Both the position numbers and the translations under genes were made by a program. The notes under the pieces were generated by a model that was not told the origin of the DNA, made no database searches, and was given only the letters and a program-made list of their open reading frames with translations. Shown piece after piece: positions 33,286-43,468 of a stretch of DNA of 64,000 bases; the stretch's first letter is position 1, and each line of letters begins with the position of its first letter. Origin of the DNA: Cephalotus follicularis (lineage: Eukaryota; Streptophyta; Magnoliopsida; Oxalidales; Cephalotaceae); NCBI GenBank assembly GCA_001972305.1, contig BDDD01000175.1, forward strand, positions 347,022 to 411,021. Direction: 5' to 3'.

Positions 33286-34464
33286 TCAAACTGCGCCCCA
33301 TAAAGATAGTGTCTCCACCTCTTGAAGGGCGAAGATACTAGCTACAAGTTCAAGGTCATGAGTCGGGTAGTTTTCTTCATACGGCTTCAGCTTCCTAGAA
33401 GCATAAGCGATCACCCTTCCTCGTTGCATCAGCACGCAGCCCAAGCCCTTACCCGATGCATCACTATAGACTGCAAAGCCCTCATTACCCTCAGGTAATG
33501 CCAAGATAGGAGCGGAAACCAACCGATCCTTCAGTTCATGGAAACTAGCTTCACAATCTTCATCCCAGACAAACAAGGCCTTTTTCTGGGTCAGTCTAGT
33601 CAAGGTCTCAGCTATCCTTGAAAAGTTCTGGATAAACCTCCTGTAATACCCTGCCAAGCCAAGAAACCTGCGTACCTCCGTCACATTCTTTGGCTGTGGC
33701 CAATCTCGTACCACCTCTATCTTTGACGGATCCACCGCCAAACCTTCTCCAGTTACAATGTGACCAAGAAAGATCACACGGTCAAGCCAAAATTCACACA
33801 TACTGAATTTGGCATACAACTACTGTTCTCAAAGATTCTGCAAAGCCAACCTCGGGTGGCAAGCATGCTCTTCCTCACTCTTTGAGTATACTAGCACGTC
33901 GTCAATAAACACAATGACAAACTGGTCCAGGTACGGACGAAACACATCGTTCATCAATGACATGAACGCAGTTGGTGCATTGGTAACACCAAAAGGCATC
34001 ACAAGGAACTCGTAGTGACCGTATCTTGTCCGAAAAGCAGTCTTCTCAATATCTTCTTCCCTCACCCTCAACTGGTGATATCCTGACCTCAAATCAAGTT
34101 TCGAGAACACCCTCGCTCCTTGCTAATGGTCAAACAAATCCTCGATGTGGGGTAAAGGATACTTGTTCTTGATAGTTGCCTTATTCAACATTGTGTAGTC
34201 GATGCAGAGCCTCATCGACCCATCCTTCTTCTTGACAAACAGTACAGGCGCACCCTACGGAGAATCGCTGGGTCGAATAAAACCCTTATCGATCATGTCC
34301 TGTAATTGCAATTTCAGTTCCCTCAATTCTGCAGGAGCTATTCTGTATGGTGCTTTAGAAATAGGTGCTGTACCTAGTATAAGATCGATAACAAACTCCA
34401 TATTCCTCTTCGGTGGTAGGGATCCCAAGTCATCAGGAAATACATCTGGAAATTCACACACCAC
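33286..34464 (-). pseudogene. TEK-D reverse transcriptase and RNase H
   Basis: The RT block starts near 34464 ([12 protein letters not shown]), passes [33 protein letters not shown] and [13 protein letters not shown], and holds the catalytic FIDD (near 33900). Stops fall after RPSDSP, before QGARVFSK and at the LQNL-EQ region. RNase H follows in 33819-33286 with [16 protein letters not shown] and [18 protein letters not shown], then a frameshift destroys its end. This is the very segment that TEK-A has lost. Confidence 0.88.
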
Positions 34465-34476
34465 TGGGATCTCCTC

Positions 34477-36134
34477 CTAGCTCAAATCCTTCTCCTTCCT
34501 CCGGTCAATAACATAAGCAAGATACCCTTCAGATCCTTTCTCGAGATACCTCAAGGCACAGATGAAGGATATAATCGGTGTAGAAAACCTCTTGTCTCCC
34601 TTAAACTGGAAAACAGTACCATCGGGCAGACGAAAATCAACCGTCTTGCTGTAGCAGTCCATGTAAGCATGATGTGCTGACAGCCAATCCATTCCCAAAA
34701 TAACGTCAAAGTCGCGAATAGGCAATACTATCAAGTCTGCATACAAGGGAATGCCTGCCATAAACATCTCACAACCCCTATATACGGTATATGTATACAT
34801 GGAAACTCAAGCAGGTGTGCTCACATCAAGGGTACATGGCATACAGTCTGGTGTTACATCTAGACGTGATGCAAAATGTGACGAAATAAAAGACTGTGAT
34901 GCTCCAAGGTCCATCAATACTCTAGCAGAAAAACCATAAATATACAGTGTACCTCCAACGACTGAGGTAGACTCCAGAACCTCTGTCTGTGAAAGGGTAA
35001 AAACTCTACCTTTCGCAATGCCTTTGCCTGTGTCCCTTCGCTGTGAAGGCCCCGCTGCGGCCCCGCTGCTACTAGCTGGCCCAGTAGGTGCTGAAGCTAG
35101 ACCCTTTGGGAAATCTCTCACGGAATGGCCAGATGCCCCACACCTCAAACATTGTCCGTTCATCCTCCAGAAATCTTTCTGTGGGTCGCCCTTACGACCA
35201 CAGTGATAACAAGCTCCGGTTCCCGCATTACTCCCCTGACTAGGAGTACCCTGTGTGGCATTCTGCCCAGATCTGTTCTTTGATGATTTCGTCGAAGAAC
35301 CACCACCTTGCCATTTTGAAGAAGCTGTTCTCGTCGGGCTCTGTTTATTTTGTTGTGCTTGGGCCCTCTCTGCTCGGTCCTCGTTGGATATGCTCTCCAG
35401 CAATCTTACTTTCTGAGCAACCTCCACAAAAGTTCCCAACTCCAAAGCTCCGATCCTTGACCGAAGATCCGGTCGCAGACCCCTTAGAAATCTTTGTATC
35501 TTCTTCACTTTGTTGGCTACCAGATAATGCGAATGCCTGGCTAGCTCCATGAACCTTGCTTGATACTCGGTCACCGTCATTTCTCCCTGTCGCAACTCTA
35601 AGAGCTCCATCCCCCAGCGCTCCTATTCAATCCGTGGAACATATGTCCCCAAGAATTCTGTCTGGAATCTTTCCCATGCACTGTCAAGCCTCTGAGATTC
35701 CCATTTTGCCTTGACCATCTCCCACCAATGAGTGGCCTCACCCCATAGACGGTCTACAGCAAACTTCAGTTTTTGAGTATCAGTACAGTCCATTACTTCA
35801 AAGATTTTCTCCAAGTCCTGTAGCCATCTCTCAGCCACAGTAGCATCAAGTTCTCCCGGGAAACTGGGTGGATTCTGTCTCATAAACCTTTCAATGTCCC
35901 TTCCAAACTGACTAATATCCTATCCCGGGCAGTGATTGAGATCTCTATGTTGCGGCCGAGCTTGCGCGTAGTACTGACGCATTTCCTCCGCATTAGCAAT
36001 ATTAAATAATCCGTAATCAGGGTCATCGGATCCCTATCATCTTTGGGGACATTCATTCCTTGCGGCATATTCGCTTCGTCATGGGCATTGGCTCCAACAG
36101 CTCTAGCCCTAGTACGTGTTCTCCTTCGGTCCAT
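34477..36134 (-). pseudogene. TEK-D gag and protease
   Basis: The Gag start near 36134 (MDRRRTRTRARAV) is followed by a shift and a Gag core at 35883-35623 (ERWLQDLEKIFEVM, ATHWWEMVK, FQTEFLGTYVP) and 35610 onward (MTVTEYQARFMELARH). Two zinc knuckles are degenerate: CYHCGRKGDPQKDF lost its histidine and last cysteine, CLRCGASGHSVRDF its last cysteine. TEK-A keeps both intact. The protease site reads DLGASQSF where TEK-A has DSGATHSF. The frame continues in 34800-34477 ([25 protein letters not shown]). Confidence 0.87.
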
Positions 36135-36230
36135 TTGTTCCTATAAGAAGGATGACGGTTAGTCACGACTTTAGGAAAAACAATTTATTGATTGCCAAGG
36201 AAAGTATCCTAGCTAAGCATATATGGAATA

Positions 36231-36243
36231 CGCTCTGATACCA
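36231..36243 (-). other. TEK-D primer binding site, initiator Met tRNA
   Basis: The minus strand reads TGGTATCAGAGCG three bases after the LTR end GTGTGACA. Confidence 0.88.
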
Positions 36244-36246
36244 CCC

Positions 36247-37283
36247 TGTCACACCCCGTTATTCCAAGTGGACAACATTAAAGCGGTAAGGCAATCAACA
36301 CAACATAATTCAGCTTATGCGATAATACGTAAAACAAAACCTTCAATAGCGGAAGCAATAACATGAAATAAGCTGAATTTAAGTATGTATCACGCATCCC
36401 ATACTACGTGATACCCAACAAGTTTATATAAAACCTAACATCATAGCCTCTTTGAGTTCCAAGGTTCTGGCCACAGCAGCTCCAAGATCCGCTCAGCAAC
36501 TGCAATTCATGAGCTCCAAGTCCCTAGCTCCAATCAAGCTCAACAATGGTGGTTCTATCCTTTCTCTCTCTTTCTCAGTTCTGTCACTTTTCTCACTGTG
36601 TTTAGCTGGGAAGGAGGGGAAGGAATAGGTGTTTTATGCTGGCAGGAACCCTCCCCTTCTCTCTTGCTTCACAGGTACCCATACACACACGTGCTCACCC
36701 CTCTCACCCTCTGGTTTTTGGCTCTTTTTCCCTTTCCTTCTGCAGGTTGCAGATGAAGATGGAATATCCTCTTGCATGCACCATGTCAAAGACACATTTT
36801 GGGGCATGCCTGGCAACACTCCAACATGATCAACACGTCGCTTTGTGCATGTCAAGTTGCCTGGATGATGCCTCAAAAACTGCCCATTGCATGTTATTCT
36901 GTCAGTGTATAACGTGCCAGATGTTCTTTTCAAAGATGTCGATGTCTTTCCGTAGACGTCGATGCCTTTTCCTCTTTCATAAGAGGATGTCGATGTCTTC
37001 ACCCTACATCGATGTGCATGTCCATGCATTCACGTGCATTTGGGTTCCCATAGGCGTTGACGTCTTTCCAAAGGCATCGACGCGATTGTCCCAAAACCGT
37101 GCCATTTTTGGTTTAACATACACATTTCTGTTTTTGGTTTAACATACACATTTCTTTCCCCAAAACAATATTTAGGGTTTGGAAACATCTTTGAGGCCGA
37201 AATCTCAAACATTTTCATTAATTCAAGCATAAGATTACATCTTAAAATGAAATATTACAATAACAAAAATACCGGGTGTTACA
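36247..37283 (-). repeat. TEK-D 5' LTR with 1.7-kb internal deletion
   Basis: This 1037-bp LTR joins sequence equal to 28855-29054 directly to sequence equal to 30742-31557. The scar at about 36446 has at most one or two shared bases. A short unit (GGTTTAACATACACATTTCT) is duplicated at about 37108-37156 but single in the 3' LTR. Confidence 0.88.
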
Positions 37284-37288
37284 TTTAA

Positions 37289-38146
37289 AGTCTATAGTGG
37301 ATGTAGATTTTAAATGTCTTATGCAGGATGGTTGGCTATGGGACTGGACCTAGTTTTTTTTTATTTCTTTTGTGGATGGTTTAATTTGCTGTATTAAGTT
37401 GTGCTTTTATTTAGTCTGTAAGATGGTTGCCTACGAGCACCATTAATTCCTTATTTGTTTTATCTTCTCTCCCTCAATTTTGTATTATATTCTTTATTTT
37501 TATAAATGTATTTGAGAAATTTCATTTTGTAAACAAAGAAGGGAGGAATCGCAAAGGAGCGAGCTGAGGAAGATCAAGGAATTTACAAGACCAAGTGAAG
37601 GCCATGTATCCGTGGTGCATTTTGTAATAAAGTAGTTTTAAATAGTTCACCTAGGAGATCGAGTGATCACATTGGCTTGTGTGATCACTTATAGATTTAG
37701 TCCCTAGCCATACCATATTTATTTCTAAGTGGAAAATAGGTTGCATGACATGGATGTTTTCTTTTTGCAAACAATCCAAACACGTCAAGCATGCTCAGCC
37801 ATCCAAATGGACTGGAAGATAATTAAATTTATCTAAAATTGGCTTTGGTAATAAATATATAAAATTTGATGAGACCAAATTCCTCCAACTTGTGAAATAA
37901 TAAGTCCATAAGCGGTGGGACATAGGGCTGCCCTGTCGTTTTGCCTTCCATAATTTTCTTTGAATGGTGTGGACAGATTGGGGATAGCACTGCCACAACA
38001 GATGTCCCTCGTATGACCATTTCTACTGAATTTCAGTACTGGCGTAGCACTGGAAGGAAATGATCATGTTCTGACACTCTAACAGGCCAGAACGCGTGAA
38101 TGTAAAAACGGGTTCATTTCTTTGAGGATTATGGTTATACCAAGTT
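37289..38146 (+). other. Continuation of COP-1 internal region, no gene recognised
   Basis: This is the sequence resuming right of TEK-D. It is AT-rich up to 37500, then more complex. No copia gag motif is seen on either strand. A 63-codon minus-strand frame at 38020-37829 has no family I recognise. It ends where LTR-F starts. Confidence 0.4.
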
Positions 38147-39937
38147 TGTAATATCCCATTTTTCCGTGTAGATTTTCGGGCTTTTCGATCTGTTTCGTAT
38201 GGGCTGTTGATTTTTTTTTTGGTATGTGGACTGGCCATTTTTCGGTTTGTTTTGCTTTTGGCTAGGCTAAGCGGGTTTTGGCCTTAGCCTAGTGGGTTTT
38301 GATATTAAGTCCATGAATAAATAAAACAATTTTGGCTTTTTGTTTAATTGTTAAAACCCTTTTTTAGCACTTTTAGAAATCAAAAACCCTAATTTATAAA
38401 AAAAATTGTTTTCTCTCTCTCCCTCTCTCTCTCTCTCCCCGGCCACCCTCTCTCTCCCATTCTCTCTCTCCCCTCTCACCCTCTATCATCGGCGTCGGTA
38501 CCGATATGGCTCCGGCAAAGGCACCGGTAGAACCCCCACAACCTCCTGAGTCCACCGGACCCAACCTCCGCGCCGGATAACGTCTCAATCGGCATGCGCG
38601 ACGTCTTCTCTCCTCGCCACTGTCGAATGTCGTAGCTCCATCTCTGGTGATCGTCACGATAAGACAATCACATATTCGGCATCCTAGCGTCGAGAGGAAG
38701 CGAACCCGACCAGCCCCGACCCTTGGCGATGCCGGAAAAGCAGATCGACGCAAAGTCTGTCGCGGTCAAATGTCTTCGCTCCGGCCAAATGAGGCGGCGC
38801 CGTGGCAAACATGCCCTGGATATGTGATCATAGGCCTCAAACGCTCCAGATCGGACCCTCACAGCTACTGGTCGACCGCGCATGACAGACACGCGCCGGC
38901 CAGCGGCACCGCGTGAGCCCATGCTCGGATGTCTACGGCGATATTTTTTTGGATAGTTTCCGACTCCACTCTTCCCATAGGTGTGATCCGTTCCAGTTTT
39001 GCGATGTGATTATGACTCTGTGCTCTGTTTCGAGTGCGTTCGGCAAACTCTGAACCCTACTCCGTTAAATTCTGTTTTCGGTTCAATTATGTATTTATGT
39101 AATCGTTTTACGATATTATGAGCTGAACTAGTATTATGATACGAAATTGGATGAATTGGACAAATTGGACTTACCTTAGCGAATTCGAAATTATGTTTAG
39201 ATGAGGCCTCTGCGAATTGGACGTATTAAACCTATTGTTATCTTATATGGTCATGATTGGTGTACAATGACCCATGAGTTAAGGTCTGATTTTATTTCAA
39301 GTCCTTATGAGGACAATTTTATTTCTGTTAGATGTTTACAACAACCGAGGAGTGCTCTAGAGAAGTCTCGATTTCTATTCTTAAGGTTATTTTGGTCATT
39401 GCATGAGGTACGGATGTCCTTCTTTCTTGGCTATCCTTCTGATTTATTTGAAATAATTTCAGATCCTATATTGGGTATGGATTTCCTTTCCTTGGTTTCT
39501 CTATCAGTTTTAATGAAATGAATTCAGTTTTACTGTTACGAATGTGGTACGGATCTTCGTTCCTTGATACACTCTGGTGATTTTATAAAAATAAATCAGT
39601 TATATTTTTTTGTGAAAATGTACGGATTTTCTGTTCTTTGGCTAGCTGATTTTATTGAAACTGTCCCGTTTCACTTTTTATGATTAAAGTACGGATTCTT
39701 CGTTCTTGGCTTATTCCTTCGGTTTTACTGAAATGAATTCAAATATGTTTTTGTACGGATGTTTCGTTTCTCGATACCCTCATACTATTTTTATTATGGC
39801 AAAAATATAGTTTTACTTTATGAATAACGTACGGATTTCTATCGTTCATTGGCTATCTGATTATCAAACTAAAACCAGTTTTATTCTATGATCTCATTCT
39901 ATAGACTTGTTTATGTTTTATGATATGTTTTGGAAAA
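38147..39937 (+). repeat. LTR-F, LTR of unassigned family
   Basis: It starts TGTAATATCCC and has a TATA-like TTTATAAAAA near 38393, a CT-rich leader (38408-38480), a GC-rich block (38480-38935) and then AT-rich sequence with tandem repeats (39408-39900). There is no recognisable end or primer site; SIRE-2 pol sequence begins at about 39938. It could be a truncated or solo LTR. Open frames in the GC-rich block match no family I know. Confidence 0.5.
39408..39900 (+). repeat. About 70-bp degenerate tandem repeat, seven units
   Basis: Units start with GTACGGAT (or GTATGGAT) at 39408, 39475, 39547, 39620, 39689, 39753 and 39829, a spacing of 64-76 bp. Each continues with a TTCGTTCTTGGCT-like word. 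They are strongly diverged from each other, so old. Confidence 0.75.
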
Positions 39938-40021
39938 GTTGCTGATATCTTTACCAAGCCTTTGGACAGTGAGAGGTTCTGCACTTTGCGAAGGGAGCTA
40001 GGTATGCAAAATCCCTCTTAA
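39938..40021 (+). pseudogene. SIRE-2 RNase H C-terminal tail
   Basis: The frame reads VADIFTKPLDSERFCTLRRE, then LGM, and ends at TAA 40019-40021. This is the standard end of copia Pol. Everything upstream is replaced by LTR-F. The envelope-like ORF starts about 400 bp further on, as in Sireviruses. Confidence 0.88.
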
Positions 40022-40239
40022 ATCTCATTATATGCACATTTGTAATGTTTAGCTAATAATTATGAGAATTGGTATGAAAAATGCTTTTAAAAAATTGTCA
40101 TGCATTCAACATTGAACTTTTAACTCAATTACATCAAATTGCTCATGTACCTAAGTCACTATTAGTCCATAATAGCTGACTAAAGATTTGCGAATAAAAG
40201 GGATAGGCAAATTTCTGCATTCTCCATGTTTTGCAGAAA

Positions 40240-40315
40240 CCAGCCGACTGGACTCACTATCCAGTCGACTGCCTAACTTTCCAGTCGACTGGCCATAAAG
40301 GCCCAGTCGCCTGGA
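40240..40315 (+). promoter_or_regulatory. CAGTCGACTGG boxes upstream of SIRE-2 envelope-like ORF
   Basis: Four boxes in 76 bp: CCAGCCGACTGG, CCAGTCGACTGC, CCAGTCGACTGG (a perfect palindrome) and CCAGTCGCCTGG. They match the boxes of the same element's LTR (42253-42878). About 15 bp downstream a TATA-like TTTTATAAAA (40331-40340) and a CT-rich leader with CCCTAA words lead to the ORF. I infer an internal promoter. Confidence 0.7.
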
Positions 40316-40429
40316 GGCGCGGGAATTAGGTTTTATAAAACCCAATTTACCCTCTTTTCTCTTATCTCTTCTCTCTAAAACCTACCAAAAACCCTAACCC
40401 TCTCTACAAACGTGCTGCAATCGATTCCA

Positions 40430-41542
40430 ATGGCATCCAAGAGAAGAAAGAGCGTAGCAACAAAGCATACATGGCCATCTCAGGGTGTGATTGACTATGA
40501 CTATGAACTCTTTCTCTCTAAAGAGAATGAGACTAGGTATCACTCCATTCTTAATTCTGTTAAATTGCATGATGGAAAATGGATTGCTAGTGATATTCTA
40601 GTTAGTAATATTGCTGTTATTAAGTCATGGCTAGAGCAAATGGGCTGGTTTGAATATTTGTGCTCACCACACACCATTTACCCTAGGCTTGTTAAACTTT
40701 TCTATGCCAATCTTGAAAATTCGACCACATGTGTTACCAAATCTTTTATCCTAGGTAATCTAGTGTCTATAACCCTGGAACTTATTGCCGAAACCTTAGG
40801 AATTCCTAATTCCGGCATTACTCACTTTAATGACATTGAGAAATCGGAGGCGATAGGTATTTGCTTAGAATGCCCCGATTTTAATTCTATCTTGATGGTG
40901 ACTAGTAGTCATCTTCCCATAGCCACCCGCATTCTCCTATTGATAGTTACAAACACTCTTCTGCCTAGAGAAGACTCGCACACACTTCCATCCGAGCGAG
41001 ACCCTAAACTCGTTGCTTGCATAAAGAATGGCAGTCTTGTGAACCTTCCCTATCTTATTGTCAATCATATGTTGTCTAGACCAAACCACATTCCTTACCC
41101 AATGCTTATAAGTAGGATCCTAACATCCCTTAACCTTGATATATCCGATGATGAGCACAAGGTTAAACCAAACCATAGGCAACTCATTAACAAAGCCGGG
41201 CTTAGAAGCTCCAATATTAAGTTTGAGGATGGTGTGTGCGTAAAGCAACTGGTTAGGGGCAGAGAACCTGTGAGGGAACCGGCTATGAGAGCTGGAGTAG
41301 ATGGGGATGAAGAGGAAGAAGAAGATGATGCTCAGCAGTTTGAAATGAGGCCAAACATTGGAGCGAGCAGAAGCAGTGGCAGCAGACCAACTCTAGAGTC
41401 TCTTCAAGCGAGGATGAACTTGGCACAAGCGGATATTGAGTACATTAGAGGGAGAGTGGAACAAATCTATGAAGGCCAAGCCACTATCATCCAGATGTTC
41501 CAAAACACCTTTCCACAAAACCCACCTCCCGGATCGTCATGA
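40430..41542 (+). CDS. SIRE-2 envelope-like ORF, intact
   Basis: I choose ATG 40430 (MASKRRKSVATKHTWPS) over the ATG at 40412 because KR-rich starts after CAATGGC-type contexts are usual for this ORF; the product is 370 residues. The N-terminus is basic. Residues about 30-260 carry the putative plant transposon protein domain (LPREDSHTLPSERDPKL, NLPYLIVNHMLSRPNHIPYP, LISRILTSLNLDI). An acidic run (DEEEEEDD) follows, then a predicted coiled coil (LESLQARMNLAQADIEYI). No signal peptide or transmembrane segment is visible, so a true viral envelope role is not supported. It sits after pol and before the polypurine tracts, with its own box cluster and TATA-like site. It is the best preserved Ty1 frame in the window. 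Confidence 0.82.
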   Translation: MASKRRKSVATKHTWPSQGVIDYDYELFLSKENETRYHSILNSVKLHDGKWIASDILVSNIAVIKSWLEQMGWFEYLCSPHTIYPRLVKLFYANLENSTTCVTKSFILGNLVSITLELIAETLGIPNSGITHFNDIEKSEAIGICLECPDFNSILMVTSSHLPIATRILLLIVTNTLLPREDSHTLPSERDPKLVACIKNGSLVNLPYLIVNHMLSRPNHIPYPMLISRILTSLNLDISDDEHKVKPNHRQLINKAGLRSSNIKFEDGVCVKQLVRGREPVREPAMRAGVDGDEEEEEDDAQQFEMRPNIGASRSSGSRPTLESLQARMNLAQADIEYIRGRVEQIYEGQATIIQMFQNTFPQNPPPGSS

Positions 41543-41794
41543 GCTACATTGTTGCATTACATGTTTTCTTGTATTTTGAATTAAAAATGTTGAAGGTTGA
41601 AGATGTAATGCAATTCTTAGTTGTTTTATGAGATGTTTTTATTGTAATAACACTTGAAGTTGGATTATGTACTTGCCTCTTTTCGTTTAATGAAAGTGTG
41701 TTTAGCTCTTCATTTTCTTGTCATTTATGTGTTAATGCTTATACATTCTTACTTTTTGAGCTCTCTGGATATGTAAATTAAGTATGCAAATGTT

Positions 41795-42088
41795 GAGGGG
41801 GAGTTTTTTAATCACATGCTTTGGTTGAGGGGGAGCCTACAATCTTTTTGTTGTTTGATAAAAAGGGGGAGAAATGTTTGAGAAGTGAATTTTGTGTAAA
41901 TGATCCAAATGAAAATTCGTTCAGAAAAAGTATGAAATTTTGCAAGTGTATTTTGTTATGCCTTATGCTATGAAATGCAGTGATTATGACAGAATTGATT
42001 ATACTGAACTTTGGATGTTAAAAGTGTTTAGTTTGTCAAAAATTATGCAAAATTTGTATGTTTTGTCAATCATCAAAAAGGGGGAGAT
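41795..42088 (+). other. SIRE-2 multiple polypurine tracts
   Basis: Purine runs occur at about 41795 (GAGGGGGAG), 41827 (GAGGGGGAG), 41860 (AAAAAGGGGGAGA) and 42075 (AAAAAGGGGGAGAT); the last abuts the LTR start TGTTGG at 42089. Several tracts before the 3' LTR are a known Sirevirus feature. No gene is seen between the ORF end and the LTR. Confidence 0.8.
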
Positions 42089-43468
42089 TGTTGGCCTTTG
42101 CCACCCCGTTAATTGTCTTAACATGTGTTATTTCGATGATTAACAAACATGTAATAATTGTACGCATAATTCTTTGAACTATGAATTCATATACTCACTT
42201 GATTTAATGCCCAAAGTTGTGCAAAGGTTATTTCTGCAGAAAAAGGCAAAAACAGCCTACTGCCCAGGTTGGACAGCCGACTGTATGGGTTGAGTAGTAG
42301 ACTGTCTGGATTAAACAGCCGACTGGTTCTTGAAGGAATCCCAGCAACTGGAAGTACACTCCATACCAGCCGACTGCATCAGGGGACCAGTCGACTGCCA
42401 AGTCAAAACAGTCGACTGCCAAGGATGGCCAGCCGACTGCCAAGAAGTGTGCAAAAGAGGCAGTAGGTTTTTGCAATTTCATCGCACCTCATCCAGCTGA
42501 CTGCATCAGGGAGCAGCTGACTGCCAGGACAAAACAGCCGACTGCCAAGAAGGTCCAGTTGACTGTATAGTGGTGTCAATATAGGCAGTAGGTTTTTGAA
42601 CTCCACACCACCTCGACCACATCGACCAGCCGACTGACGCAGGACACCAGCCAACTGTCAACATCTCCTGTCGACTGTCAAAGAAATGTGCAAAATTGGC
42701 AGTAGATTTTTGGAAGTCCAATCGACCTCGACCAGCCGACTGGAACAGAGCATCTGCCGACTGCCCAGGAGAAATAGCTGACTGTCCAGAGGAAGCAGCC
42801 GACTGCCTTCACCAACGGATATATTTGAAATACGCACCATCAATTCCAGCTGACTGCCCAGAAAATCCAGCCTACTGGATTGTGCTAGACATTCAAAAAT
42901 AGATTCGTTGGAGCACATGTTTATAAGCCAAAGTGGAGCATTTTCCAAAGGACTTCAAGCATTTAAGTTGAAAAATCATTCAAGGCAACTCAAGTTACAT
43001 TCTAAACACTCTCAACACCAAAAGAGATTATATTGAAGCAATTTCACATATTACAAAGCCTTCACTTTTTTCATTCTCTATCACTAGAAGCTTTGTTCAA
43101 TTAGAGATTAATTGTAAACAAATTCGTTGTGAATTTGTAAACCTTCAAACACTATTAATTTACTTATAAACAAGAGAGGTTGTCTCTTGTATAGCTCGGA
43201 GGGAGCAATCTTGTATTCGCTTGGTTGGAGCGAAGTTCGTTGAAGCTCGGTTAGAGTTTCAAGCCCGGATTGGGGTATACTAGTGAAATACTCAAGGGGA
43301 GGCCTTGGGGAGTGGACGTAGGCGGTTTGCCGAACCACTATATATTTGTTTGCAACTCTCTCAACCCTACACTCTTTAATTTCCACATTCGAATGATTGT
43401 GTTTGATTTGTTTCTAGGATATTTGCTAGTTTAATTTTATAAGTCTATTCACCCCCCTCTAGACTTCC
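42089..43468 (+). repeat. SIRE-2 3' LTR
   Basis: It starts TGTTGGCCTTTGCC after the last purine tract. A box array lies at 42253-42878, followed by TATA-like TTTATAAG at 42920. Near the end is CACCCCCCTCTAG, the same word as at the SIRE-1 LTR end. The last few bases are cut where TEK-B LTR sequence starts. Confidence 0.85.
42253..42878 (+). promoter_or_regulatory. CAGYCGACTG box array in SIRE-2 LTR upstream of TATA
   Basis: About 25 boxes of the form CAGCCGACTG, CAGTCGACTG or CAGCTGACTG occur every 20-30 bp up to about 40 bp before the TATA box. Spacers also recur (CATCAGGG, GCCAAG). It is the densest array of the window, and the symmetric core carries one CG. Confidence 0.8.

Larger units (their letters stand above)
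28855..37283 (-). mobile_element. TEK-D, Tekay-type chromovirus, decayed
   Basis: The element is 8429 bp on the minus strand with TTTAA on both sides (28850-28854 and 37284-37288), a perfect 5-bp duplication. Minus-strand order: 5' LTR, primer site, gag, protease, RT, RNase H, integrase, chromodomain, purine tract, 3' LTR. All domains are recognisable but broken by stops and frameshifts. The 5' LTR lost about 1.7 kb. The coding part is close to TEK-A, so they belong to one lineage. It is inserted in the COP-1 leader. Confidence 0.92.

Noticed and set aside
34200..34480. Plus-strand open frames across 32148-35552
   Set aside because: They are antisense shadows of the TEK-D pol and gag frames.
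37829..38020. Small minus-strand gene of 63 codons
   Set aside because: Two overlapping frames of similar size and no recognisable family; support is too weak.
38480..38935. Host gene exon in the GC-rich block of LTR-F
   Set aside because: Frames run on both strands, contain low-complexity parts, and show no known motif or splice context.
40430..41542. True viral envelope glycoprotein
   Set aside because: No signal peptide, transmembrane segment or cysteine pattern is visible. The conserved domain is the plant transposon protein family, and envelope-like is only the customary name.
42253..42878. CRISPR array
   Set aside because: Boxes are about 10 bp, degenerate, with non-unique spacers of 10-20 bp, in an LTR of a plant retrotransposon.
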